Assembly (NCBI RefSeq): GCF_031082405.1
Contig: NZ_JAVHJU010000034.1
Location: forward strand, 62,001-126,000
Reading direction: 5' to 3'
DNA from: Amycolatopsis sp. A133
GTDB lineage: Bacteria; Actinomycetota; Actinomycetes; Mycobacteriales; Pseudonocardiaceae
DNA length: 64,000 nt
In this document: positions 30,910-38,830 of the stretch, piece after piece
Numbering within the stretch: the first letter of the stretch is position 1
Layout: every line of letters begins with the position of its first letter
The notes under the pieces: generated by a model
The model's input: only the letters and a program-made list of their open reading frames with translations
The model's database searches: none
Told to the model about the DNA's origin: nothing
Made by a program: the position numbers and the translations under genes

Positions 30910-31884
30910 GTGAAAGCAGTCGCGGTGCAGGCGTTCGGCGGGCCCGAGGGGCTGGCGGTCGTCGACCTCCCGGACCCGAGCCCGGCCGGCGGGCAGGTGC
31001 TGATCACCACCGAGGCGATCGGCGTCGGCGGGGTCGACGTCCTGATCCGCAGCGGGGCGCTGGCCGCCTACGGCTTCGAAGCCGGTCACGTCCTGGGCGG
31101 CGAGATCGCCGGCACGGTGACCGCGGTCGGCGACGGGGTCGACCCGGCCTGGACCGGACAGCGCGTCTGGGCGTTCGCCGGCACCGGCGGCGGCTACGCC
31201 GAGCAGGCGGTCGTCCCGGCCGCGACGCTCGTCGCGCTGCCGCCGGACGTGTCGCCGGTCGACGCGGTGACGCTCGGCAGCTCCGGCACGGTCGCCCGCT
31301 TCGCCCTGCGTCACGCCCGGTTCGCCCCCGGCGAGTCGGTGCTGGTGCGCGGCGCGGCCGGCGGGATCGGGATCGTGGCGGTCCAGCTGGCGGCCCGCGG
31401 CGGAGCCGGGGTGATCGCGGTGACGACGTCGTCGGCCGAGCGCGGCGACCGCCTGCGCGAGCTGGGCGCGACCCACGTGGTCGGCCGGGACGGCGGGGGC
31501 GCCGGGGACTACGACGTCATCCTCGACGTCGTGGCCGGCCCGGACCTCCCGGCGTTCTTCGGCCGGCTGAACCCGAACGGGCGCCTGGTGGCCGTCGGCG
31601 CGGTGGCCGGCGACCCGCCCGCCGACTTCGGGACGGCGCTGTTCGCGGCGTTCCGGAAGTCCTTGTCGTTCGCGACGTTCAGCGCGGACACCGTGCCGGC
31701 GGCCGACCGGCGCGCCGCCGTCGCCGAGCTGCTGGCCGGCGACGTGCGGGCGGTCGTGCACGAGGTGCTGCCGCTGGAGCAGGCCGCGGCGGCGCACCGC
31801 AAGCTCGACGCCGGCGAGGTGTTCGGCCGGATCGTGCTCACCACGCCGGAGTTCAGCGGAGCACGCGGTACCGCAGGTGCGTGA
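30910..31884 (+). CDS. Zinc-independent quinone oxidoreductase (MDR family)
   Basis: 324-residue medium-chain reductase of the NADPH:quinone oxidoreductase type. The N-terminal GroES-like domain begins MKAVAVQAFGGPEGL; the Rossmann part has VLVRGAAGGIGIVAVQLA (GxxGxxG). No structural zinc cysteines are seen. GTG 30910 follows GAGGAG. Probably reduces quinones or enones and is regulated by the divergent TetR. The last 32 bases overlap the convergent DHFR-like gene. Confidence 0.9.
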   Translation: MKAVAVQAFGGPEGLAVVDLPDPSPAGGQVLITTEAIGVGGVDVLIRSGALAAYGFEAGHVLGGEIAGTVTAVGDGVDPAWTGQRVWAFAGTGGGYAEQAVVPAATLVALPPDVSPVDAVTLGSSGTVARFALRHARFAPGESVLVRGAAGGIGIVAVQLAARGGAGVIAVTTSSAERGDRLRELGATHVVGRDGGGAGDYDVILDVVAGPDLPAFFGRLNPNGRLVAVGAVAGDPPADFGTALFAAFRKSLSFATFSADTVPAADRRAAVAELLAGDVRAVVHEVLPLEQAAAAHRKLDAGEVFGRIVLTTPEFSGARGTAGA

Positions 31885-32467
31885 CCGAAGGCGTCGCCCG
31901 TGCGTCCACCTGCTCCAGGTTCAGCGGCGGCACGCCGTCGAACAGCCGGACGCCGTCGCCGAGCGTGTACGGCGAGACGTGCAGCCGCAGCTCGTCGACC
32001 AGACCCGCGGCGAGGTACTGGTTGACGGTGGTCGGACCGCCGTGGACGGAGATGCCGCCGTCACCTGCCGCTTCGCGGGCGCGCGCCATCGCGGCCTCGA
32101 TGCCGTCGGTGACGAAGTGGAAGGTGGTGCCGCCGTCCATCGGCTGCGGCGCGCGCGGGTGGTGGGTGAGCACGAAGACCGGGCCGTGGTACGGCGGGTC
32201 GTCGCCCCACCAGCCCGTCCACGGCCGGTCCCACTCCCCGCGCACCGGGCCGAACATGTTGCGGCCCATGATGAACGCCTTGGCCGTCAGCATGCGGTCG
32301 AACTCCTCGGGGTGCGCCTCGCGGCCTTCGCCGTACCAGGCGTGCAGCCGGTCGCCCCAGCCGTCGCCGCCGTCGTCGCCGAACGGGCGCTGCTCGGTCT
32401 GGTGGTGCCCGGCCGCGTAGCCGTCGAGCGTGATCGTGAGATCGCAGGTCACCGGTCCTGTGGTCAT
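31853..32467 (-). CDS. Dihydrofolate reductase-like (RibD C-terminal domain) protein
   Basis: 204-residue member of the RibD_C/DHFR-like family common in actinobacteria. It begins with a strand plus SLDGY-like turn (LTITLDGYAAG), has the MGRNMF motif and the VHGGPTTVNQYLAAGLVDEL motif that binds NADPH. ATG 32467 with GAGGAGGG before it is preferred to the upstream GTG frame. The substrate is unknown and it is unlikely to be the housekeeping folate enzyme. It diverges from the LysR gene. Confidence 0.88.
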   Translation of the reverse strand: MTTGPVTCDLTITLDGYAAGHHQTEQRPFGDDGGDGWGDRLHAWYGEGREAHPEEFDRMLTAKAFIMGRNMFGPVRGEWDRPWTGWWGDDPPYHGPVFVLTHHPRAPQPMDGGTTFHFVTDGIEAAMARAREAAGDGGISVHGGPTTVNQYLAAGLVDELRLHVSPYTLGDGVRLFDGVPPLNLEQVDARATPSVTHLRYRVLR

Positions 32468-32562
32468 CGTCGTGCCCTCCTCGGTGTCCCGATCAGGATG
32501 CGCGGGGCAGGACATGACGTCCAATGCCAATCCGGGTGGCAACCCATTGATATTCTCGATGA

Positions 32563-33444
32563 ATGCTGAACCTGGTCCAGCTCAAGGTCCTGGCCGCGGT
32601 GGCCCGGCACGGGTCGGTGACCGAAGCGGCCCGGGAGCTCCACTATTCGCAGCCGTCGGTGAGCCACCACCTGGCCCGCCTGGAAACGGCGACCGGCGCC
32701 AGGCTCGTGCAACGGGCCGGCCGCGGAATCCGCCTGACGGCCGAAGGTCGTTTGCTGGCCGACCGCGCGGCCGAGATCGTGGGCCGCGTGGACGCGGCGG
32801 CCGGCGAGCTGGCCGCCCAGGTCGGCCTGCGGACCGGCCGGGTCCGGCTGGCCGCCAACGCGTCCGCGCTGAGCACCCTCGTCCCCGAGGCGGCCGCCTC
32901 CCTGGCGCGGGCCCACCCGGGGCTCGAGCTGAGCCTGGCCGACCGGCACCCGGTCGAGGCGCTGGAGATGCTGCGCCGCGGCGAAATCGACGTCGCCCTC
33001 GTCTTCCAGCACGCCGGCGCCCCGCTCGAGGAGGAGGGCTTCCGGTTCCGCCACCTCGCCGACGACCCGATCCACCTGATCAGCCGCCGCCCGGCCGACA
33101 CGCTGCCGGCCCACCGCGAAGCCGCGTGGATCGGCGGGTGCGACCGGTGCCGGGCCGAGCTGACCGCCATCTGCGCGGGGGCGGGCTTCGGCCCGCGCAT
33201 CGCGTCGTCCAGTGACGACATGGTGGTGGTGCAGTCCCTGGTCGCGGCCGGCCTGGGGGTCGCGACCCTGCCCGGGCTGGCGCTGAAAGCCCATCGGCGC
33301 CCGGACATCCACGCGACCGAGCTGGCCGGCGTCCACCGCCGCATCCACGCAGCCACCTACGGCGACCCGCCGGACCCTCCCGCGGTGGCCGCTGTACTGG
33401 CCGCGCTCACCCAGGCCGCCGCGCTGGTGCGGAACGGACCGTAG
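32563..33444 (+). CDS. LysR-family transcriptional regulator
   Basis: 293 residues: N-terminal winged helix-turn-helix (LVQLKVLAAVARHGSVTEAARELHYSQPSVSHHLARLE) and a periplasmic-binding-like effector domain (from about residue 90). It lies divergently to the DHFR-like gene (95-base gap) and just before the MBL-fold hydrolase, so either may be its target. The effector is unknown. Confidence 0.93.
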   Translation: MLNLVQLKVLAAVARHGSVTEAARELHYSQPSVSHHLARLETATGARLVQRAGRGIRLTAEGRLLADRAAEIVGRVDAAAGELAAQVGLRTGRVRLAANASALSTLVPEAAASLARAHPGLELSLADRHPVEALEMLRRGEIDVALVFQHAGAPLEEEGFRFRHLADDPIHLISRRPADTLPAHREAAWIGGCDRCRAELTAICAGAGFGPRIASSSDDMVVVQSLVAAGLGVATLPGLALKAHRRPDIHATELAGVHRRIHAATYGDPPDPPAVAAVLAALTQAAALVRNGP

Positions 33445-33454
33445 GGTGTCCGGC

Positions 33455-34165
33455 ATGACTGATCGGCTCTACTTCCGGCAGCTGCTCGCCGGCCGTGACT
33501 TCGCCGTGGGCGATCCCGTCGCGACGCAGATGGTGAACTTCGCCTACCTGATCGGCGACCGCGAAACGAAAGACGCCGTCATCGTCGATCCCGCCTACGC
33601 GGTGCAGGACCTCCTGGACGTCCTGGCGCAGGACGGGATGCGGCTCACCGGTGTGCTCGCGACGCACCACCACCCCGACCACGTCGGCGGGGAGATGCTC
33701 GGCTTCTCGCTGCCCGGGATCGCCGAGCTCCTCGCGATCGAGCCGGTGCCGATCCACGTCAACGGGGCCGAGAGCGAGTGGGTGCGGCGGGTCACCGGGG
33801 TGTCCGGTGCCGACCTGCGGGCCCATGACCACGACGACGTCCTCGAAGTCGGAGCGATCCCGATCCGGCTGCTGCACACGCCGGGGCACACTCCGGGCAG
33901 CCAGTGCTTCCTGGTCGAGGACAAGCTCGTTTCGGGCGACACGCTCTTCCTGGAAGGCTGTGGCCGCACCGATTTCCCGGGTGGGGACGCCGACGAGATC
34001 TACCGCAGCCTGCAGGCGCTCGCCGGGCTGTCCGGCGATCCCGTCGTCTACCCCGGGCACCAGTATTCGGCCGAGCCGTCGGCCGCGCTGTCGGAGGTGA
34101 AGCGCTCCAACTTCGTCTACCGGCCGCGGTCGCTGGAGGAATGGAAAGTCATGTTCGGCGGCTGA
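33455..34165 (+). CDS. Metallo-beta-lactamase-fold hydrolase (glyoxalase II-like)
   Basis: 236-residue MBL-fold enzyme. The di-metal motif THHHPDHVGG, then HTPGHTPGSQ, GDTLF and the late YPGHQY histidine are all present. This set is typical of glyoxalase II and persulfide dioxygenase relatives. ATG 33455 was chosen; a GTG 9 bases upstream is possible. It starts 10 bases after the LysR stop, so it may share its transcript. The neighbouring sulfonate operon allows a sulfur-related role, but that is speculation. Confidence 0.88.
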   Translation: MTDRLYFRQLLAGRDFAVGDPVATQMVNFAYLIGDRETKDAVIVDPAYAVQDLLDVLAQDGMRLTGVLATHHHPDHVGGEMLGFSLPGIAELLAIEPVPIHVNGAESEWVRRVTGVSGADLRAHDHDDVLEVGAIPIRLLHTPGHTPGSQCFLVEDKLVSGDTLFLEGCGRTDFPGGDADEIYRSLQALAGLSGDPVVYPGHQYSAEPSAALSEVKRSNFVYRPRSLEEWKVMFGG

Positions 34166-34230
34166 GCCAAGTGCGTTCCACGGGCTGAAACGCGGCGCGT
34201 TCACGGAGTGGGCACGGATTGACTTCGCTT

Positions 34231-34291
34231 CCCGGGGACCGGAAGGTCGGGACCACGCCATCCCGATCCACCCCGTCCCCGGGAGAAATCC
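34231..34291 (+). promoter_or_regulatory. Nested hairpin in the ssu leader, partly covering the ribosome site
   Basis: CCCGGGGAC (34231-34239) pairs exactly with GTCCCCGGG (34275-34283), and inside it TCGGGA (34247-34252) pairs with TCCCGA (34261-34266). The right arm takes up the first three bases of the GGGAGA ribosome site of ssuC. No known riboswitch core was recognised. Confidence 0.55.
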
Positions 34292-35107
34292 GTGTCGATT
34301 TCCACCACGGGCGTGCTTCCGCGCGCCCGCTCCACCGGTCGTCCGCCGCGCAAAGCCGTGCGGCGACCCGATCTCAAACGCTGGATCAGCCCGGCGGTGC
34401 TCGTCGCCGCCTGGCAGATCGCCAGTACCACCGGTGTCCTGCCGCCCGACAAGCTCAGTTCACCGTGGACAGTCGTGCAGGCCGGTGCCGAAGCCGCGCG
34501 CAGCGGCGAACTCGGGACGGCGTTCGCCGTTTCGCTCGGCCGGGTCGGTGCCGGCTTCGCGCTCGGCGCGGTCGCCGGCGTCCTGCTCGGCATCGTCTCC
34601 GGGCTGTCCCGCTGGGGCGAGGCCCTGGTCGACCCGCCGGTGCAGATGCTGCGCACCCTGCCGTTCCTCGGCCTCATCCCGCTGTTCATCCTGTGGTTCG
34701 GCATCGGCGAAGAGACGAAGATCGTGCTGGTCGCGCTCGGCGTGGCCTTCCCGCTCTACCTCAACGTCCACTCGGGAATCCGCGGCGCCGACCCGGCCCT
34801 CGTCGAAGCCTCCCGGGCGCTCGGGTTCAGCCGCGCGGAACGGCTCTGGCACGTCGTCCTGCCCGGCGCGCTGCCGCAGGCGCTCGTCGGGCTGCGGCAG
34901 TCGCTCGGCCTCGCCTGGCTAGCGCTGATCGTCGGCGAGACGGTCAACGCCGACGCCGGCGTCGGCTACCTCATCAACAACGCACGCGAGTTCCTGCGCA
35001 CCGACGTCGTGGTCGTCGGGCTGGTCCTCTACGCCGTGCTCGGCCTGGTCACCGACGCGCTGGTCCGGCTGCTCGAACGAAAGGTGCTGCGGTGGCGAAC
35101 CCGGTAG
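34292..35107 (+). CDS. ssuC: Sulfonate ABC transporter permease
   Basis: Membrane subunit of an aliphatic-sulfonate or taurine importer, 271 residues, about six helices. The EAA-type loop that contacts the ATPase is EASRALGFSRAERLWHVVLPG. GTG 34292 follows GGGAGA. It heads a tight ssuC-ssuB-ssuA-ssuD operon whose last gene is a desulfonating monooxygenase; together they obtain sulfur from organosulfonates when sulfate is scarce. The order and overlaps show co-translation. Confidence 0.92.
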   Translation: MSISTTGVLPRARSTGRPPRKAVRRPDLKRWISPAVLVAAWQIASTTGVLPPDKLSSPWTVVQAGAEAARSGELGTAFAVSLGRVGAGFALGAVAGVLLGIVSGLSRWGEALVDPPVQMLRTLPFLGLIPLFILWFGIGEETKIVLVALGVAFPLYLNVHSGIRGADPALVEASRALGFSRAERLWHVVLPGALPQALVGLRQSLGLAWLALIVGETVNADAGVGYLINNAREFLRTDVVVVGLVLYAVLGLVTDALVRLLERKVLRWRTR

Positions 35108-35796
35108 CCGAGGTCCGCGGGCTCACGAAGCGGTTCGGTGACCGGACCGTCCTCTCCTGCCTCGACCTGACCGTCGAACGCGGCGAGTTCGTCGCCCTGC
35201 TGGGCCGCAGCGGCTCCGGCAAGTCGACGCTCCTGCGCGTCCTGGCCGGCCTCGACGGTGCCGTCGAAGGCAGCGCCGAAGTCACCGGAACCGTTTCGGT
35301 CGCGTTCCAGCAGCCGAGACTGCTGCCGTGGCGGAAGGTCTGGCGCAACGTCGTCCTCGGCCTGCGCCAGGACGGCGTCGCGAAGTCCCGCAACCGGGCA
35401 TTGGCGGACAAAGCGCTGGCCGAGGTGCACCTGGCCGCGCACGCCGACGCCTGGCCGCTCACGCTGTCCGGCGGTGAGGCCCAGCGCGTGTCGCTGGCCC
35501 GCGCGCTGGTGCGCGAGCCCGATCTGCTGCTGCTCGACGAGCCGTTCGGCGCCCTCGACGCGCTCACCCGGATCGTGATGCACGCCCTGGTCCAGGACCT
35601 CTGGCGGCGGCACCGGCCGGGCGTGCTGCTCGTGACCCACGACGTCGACGAGGCGCTGCGGCTCGCCGACCGGGTCCTGGTGCTCGACGGCGGCCGGATC
35701 GTGGCCGGGCACCGGCCGCGCGAAGCCGCCGACCACAACGATCTCCGCCGGCGGGTGCTGGCCGACCTGGGAGTGACCGAAGATGCGGTGGCGTAG
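35092..35796 (+). CDS. ssuB: Sulfonate ABC transporter ATPase
   Basis: 234-residue ATPase of the SsuB/TauB group. Walker A GRSGSGKST, Q-loop FQQPRLLPWRKV (the LLPW typical for this group), signature LSGGEAQRVSLARAL, Walker B LLLLDEPFGALD and H-loop VTHDVDEAL are all intact. The GTG start at 35092 lies 16 bases inside the end of ssuC. Confidence 0.94.
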   Translation: MANPVAEVRGLTKRFGDRTVLSCLDLTVERGEFVALLGRSGSGKSTLLRVLAGLDGAVEGSAEVTGTVSVAFQQPRLLPWRKVWRNVVLGLRQDGVAKSRNRALADKALAEVHLAAHADAWPLTLSGGEAQRVSLARALVREPDLLLLDEPFGALDALTRIVMHALVQDLWRRHRPGVLLVTHDVDEALRLADRVLVLDGGRIVAGHRPREAADHNDLRRRVLADLGVTEDAVA

Positions 35797-35816
35797 AGAG
35801 ATGCGGTGGCGTAGCG
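35781..35816 (+). repeat. 18-bp tandem duplication at the ssuB/ssuA junction
   Basis: 35781-35798 and 35799-35816 differ at one base. Each copy contains ATGCGGTGGCGTAG: the first copy provides both the ssuB stop (TAG) and an ssuA ATG, and the second gives another in-frame ATG at 35801. The product begins MRWRREMRWRSG. Confidence 0.85.
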
Positions 35817-36805
35817 GATGGGCTGCTGTCGCGGCGGCCCTCGTGGTGACCGCCTGCGGGACGGCGACCGGCGAAGCTCCCGCGCCGGCGCCGGTGAGCG
35901 CGGCGGACCTGGCGAAGGTGACGCTCAAGGTGGGCGACCAGAAGGGCGGGGTGAAGTCGCTGCTCACCGCGGCGAACCTGCTGCAGGGGACGCCGTACCG
36001 GATCGAATGGGCGACGTTCACCTCGGGGCCGCCGCTGCTCGAGGCCGCCTCGGCCGGCGCGATCGACGCCGGACGCGTCGGCAACACCCCGCCGATCTTC
36101 GCGGCCGCCGCGAAGGCGAAGATCAAGGTGATCAGCGTGTCGCGCAGCAACGTCGAACGGGAAGCCGTGCTCGTTCCACCGGACTCGCCGCTGCGGGACG
36201 TCGTTTCGCTGAAGGGCAAGACGATCGGCGTCGCGAAGGGCACTTCGGCGCACGGGCAGCTGCTGAACACCCTGCACCGGCACGGTTTGTCCACCAAGGA
36301 CGTCAAGCTGAGCTTCCTGCAGCCGTCCGAGGCGTACGCCGCGTTCACCCAGCACACCATCGACGCCTGGGCGATCTGGGACCCCTACACCGCGCAGGCG
36401 CAGCTCGAGGCCCACGCGCGGGTGCTGGCCGACGGCCGGGGCGCGTCGAACGGCCTGGGCTTCCTGACGGCGAGCACGGCCGCGCTCGGCGATCCCGGCA
36501 AGAACTCCGCCCTGCGCGACTTCGCGGTCCGCGTGGTCAAGGCGCAGAAGTGGGCCGACACGCACCGCGGCGAGTGGGCGCAGGCGTGGGCGAAGGAAAC
36601 GGGGTTGAAGCCGGAGGTCGCCCAGAAGGCCGTCGAGGCGGGCCGCGACCTGCCGATCGTGCTCGACGACTCCGTGGTGGCGGCCGAACAGCAGCTCGCG
36701 GACGCCTTCACCGACGAGAAGACTTTGCCGGGCAAGGTGGACTTCGCCGCCTTCGTCGACCGGCGGTTCGGTCCCGACCTGGACCAGGCGAGGAGCAACG
36801 GATGA
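35783..36805 (+). CDS. ssuA: Sulfonate-binding lipoprotein of the ABC transporter
   Basis: 340-residue extracellular binding protein with an N-terminal signal and lipobox (VVTACG), anchored outside the membrane. The part WATFTSGPPLLEAASAGAIDAGRVGNTPPIFA is characteristic of SsuA/TauA-type proteins, as is LKGKTIGVAKGTSAH. The start is uncertain between ATG 35783 and ATG 35801, because an 18-bp duplication repeats the start region; the first is used because it has GGGAG at a good distance. Overlaps ssuB by 14 bases. Confidence 0.92.
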   Translation: MRWRREMRWRSGWAAVAAALVVTACGTATGEAPAPAPVSAADLAKVTLKVGDQKGGVKSLLTAANLLQGTPYRIEWATFTSGPPLLEAASAGAIDAGRVGNTPPIFAAAAKAKIKVISVSRSNVEREAVLVPPDSPLRDVVSLKGKTIGVAKGTSAHGQLLNTLHRHGLSTKDVKLSFLQPSEAYAAFTQHTIDAWAIWDPYTAQAQLEAHARVLADGRGASNGLGFLTASTAALGDPGKNSALRDFAVRVVKAQKWADTHRGEWAQAWAKETGLKPEVAQKAVEAGRDLPIVLDDSVVAAEQQLADAFTDEKTLPGKVDFAAFVDRRFGPDLDQARSNG

Positions 36806-37953
36806 GCATCAGGCTGCACTGGTTCCTGCCCACCAGCGGCGACGGCCGCACGATCGTGGAACGCTTCCACGCCAACCGGTCCGCCGGCCCGGTCGCGCAG
36901 CGCGACCCGGACCTGGACTACCTGGCCCAGGTCGCCCGCGCCGCCGAGCGGCAGGGCTTCGAAGGCGTCCTGACGCCGACGGGCACGTGGTGCGAGGACG
37001 CGTGGCTCACCACCGCCGCGCTGATCCGGGAGACGACCCGGCTGAAGTTCCTGGTCGCGTTCCGCCCCGGTGTCCTCTCGCCGACGCTCGCCGCGCAGAT
37101 GGCCGGGACGTTCCAACGGCTGTCGGGCGGCCGCGTGCTGCTCAACGTCGTCACCGGCGGCGACGCGGTGGAGCAGCGGCGCTTCGGCGATTGGCACGAC
37201 CACGACGCCCGGTACGCCCGCACCGGCGAGTTCCTCACCATCGTCCGCGGGGTGTGGTCGGGCGAGCCGTTCACCTTCGCGGGCGAGCACCTGAGCGTGG
37301 AAGGCGCGACGACGCTGGCCGTGCCCGATCCGGTGCCGCCGATCTACTTCGGCGGCTCGTCGCCGGCCGCGCTGCCCGTCGCGGCGCGGCACGCCGACGT
37401 CTACCTGACCTGGGGCGAACCGCCCGCGCAGGTCGCCGAAAAGATCGGCCGGGTCCGCGAACTGGCCGGGGACCGGCCGATCCGGTTCGGCGTCCGGCTG
37501 CACACGATCTCCCGCGACAGCTCGGCCGAGGCCTGGGCGGAGGCGCAGAAGCTGCTCGACGCGCTGAGCCCGGAGCAGGTCGCCAAGGCCCAGGCGCAGC
37601 TGGCCGCGAGCGAGTCGGTGGGGCAGCAGCGGATGGTGGCGCTGCACGGCGGCCGGTCCGGCGGCGGCGTCCGCGCGCTGGAGATCCACCCGCACCTGTG
37701 GGCCGGCATCGGCCTGGTCCGCGGCGGCGCCGGCACCGCGCTGGTCGGCAGCCACGCCGAAGTCGCCGACCTGATCGAGGAGTACCACTCGGTCGGCGTC
37801 ACGGAGTTCGTGCTGTCGGGCTACCCCCACCTGGAGGAGGCGTACTGGTTCGGCGACGGCGTCCGGCCGGAGCTGGCCCGGCGCGGCCTGCTGGCGGACG
37901 TCCCGGCGCTGCCGCGGCCGTCGCACCCGGAGCGGACCGTCGCCGCGCTCTGA
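36802..37953 (+). CDS. ssuD: FMNH2-dependent alkanesulfonate monooxygenase
   Basis: 383-residue luciferase-like monooxygenase that cleaves alkanesulfonates to aldehyde and sulfite using reduced FMN. It begins MSIRLHWFLPTSGDGRTI, then has GFEGVLTPTGTWCEDAWL, with Cys near residue 60 as in SsuD, and NVVTGGD. The length matches E. coli SsuD (about 380). The ATG overlaps the ssuA stop by 4 bases (ATGA). No FMN reductase (SsuE) is encoded beside it, so one must come from elsewhere. Confidence 0.94.
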   Translation: MSIRLHWFLPTSGDGRTIVERFHANRSAGPVAQRDPDLDYLAQVARAAERQGFEGVLTPTGTWCEDAWLTTAALIRETTRLKFLVAFRPGVLSPTLAAQMAGTFQRLSGGRVLLNVVTGGDAVEQRRFGDWHDHDARYARTGEFLTIVRGVWSGEPFTFAGEHLSVEGATTLAVPDPVPPIYFGGSSPAALPVAARHADVYLTWGEPPAQVAEKIGRVRELAGDRPIRFGVRLHTISRDSSAEAWAEAQKLLDALSPEQVAKAQAQLAASESVGQQRMVALHGGRSGGGVRALEIHPHLWAGIGLVRGGAGTALVGSHAEVADLIEEYHSVGVTEFVLSGYPHLEEAYWFGDGVRPELARRGLLADVPALPRPSHPERTVAAL

Positions 37954-37958
37954 CGGTG

Positions 37959-37986
37959 GTGCGGGGACGCCGGCGCGTCCCCGCAC
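37959..37986. terminator. Bidirectional terminator between ssuD and the DJ-1-like gene
   Basis: GTGCGGGGACGC pairs exactly with GCGTCCCCGCAC around a CGGC loop (12-bp stem). It lies 5 bases after the ssuD stop and 8 bases before the end of the convergent gene. Confidence 0.85.
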
Positions 37987-37994
37987 CCCGTCCG

Positions 37995-38750
37995 CTACCG
38001 CTGCGATCCGGCGAGCAGCCGCAACGCGAGCTCCTTGAGCTGCGGGCTCGCCGCGGCCGCGTCGCCCGAGTCGAACGGCGGCTGCGGGTCGTACTCCACG
38101 GCCAGCTGGACCGCGCGCGCAATCTCCGCTCCGGCCAGCTCGGCCGCCAGGAACAGCGCCATGTCGATGCCCGCCGAGACGCCCGCCGCCGTGATCACCT
38201 TGCCCACCCGGACGTACCGCTCCGGCACGTACTCGACGCCGAACGTGGCCTCGAGGTAGCTCGCCGAGGCCCAGTACGTCGTGGCCCGCTCGCGCAGCAG
38301 GCCCGCCGAGCCGAGGACCAACGCGCCGGTGCACACCGACGTCGTCCAGGTCGTGTGGCGGTCGATGCGGCGGATCCAGTCCAGCAGCACCGGGTTGTTC
38401 ATCGCCGCGACCGTGCCGCGGTTGCCCGCCCCGGGCACCAGCAGCACGTCCAGCCGGTCCACTTCGGACACGGCGCGGTCGGCGAACACCGCCGTGCGCC
38501 GGGTGTCGGTGCGCACCGGGCCGCGGCGTTCGCCGATCATGGTGACCCTCGCGCCGGGGAGCCGGGACAGCAGTTCCACCGGGCCGGTCGGGTCGAGCAG
38601 GCTGAACCCGTCGTAGAGCAGGACGCCGATCTCCGGGCCGGAACCGGGAGTCCCGGCGGCCGCCGTCCCGGTCGCCGCCGGGAGCCCCAGTGCCACGGCC
38701 GCGGCCACGCCGCCGAGCACGGTCCGGCGGCTCGTCTGTGTGTCGTTCAT
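37995..38750 (-). CDS. Exported DJ-1/PfpI-family protein
   Basis: 251 residues. The N-terminus has a twin-arginine signal (SRRTVLGGVAAAVALGLP) followed by a DJ-1/PfpI fold: IGVLLYDGFSLLDPTGPVELL, a nucleophile-elbow Cys in TTSVCTGALVLGSAGLL, and AGVSAGIDMAL. This arrangement is like the sensor half of GlxA-type AraC regulators or isonitrile hydratase, but no DNA-binding domain is present. The function outside the cell is unknown. Confidence 0.88.
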   Translation of the reverse strand: MNDTQTSRRTVLGGVAAAVALGLPAATGTAAAGTPGSGPEIGVLLYDGFSLLDPTGPVELLSRLPGARVTMIGERRGPVRTDTRRTAVFADRAVSEVDRLDVLLVPGAGNRGTVAAMNNPVLLDWIRRIDRHTTWTTSVCTGALVLGSAGLLRERATTYWASASYLEATFGVEYVPERYVRVGKVITAAGVSAGIDMALFLAAELAGAEIARAVQLAVEYDPQPPFDSGDAAAASPQLKELALRLLAGSQR

Positions 38751-38830
38751 GCTGCGGGAGTGTGGACAGCCGCCGCGGGCGGCGGACCGGGGATGTCCGC
38801 GATCCTGCGAAGCGTGTCCCTGGTGCGTTC

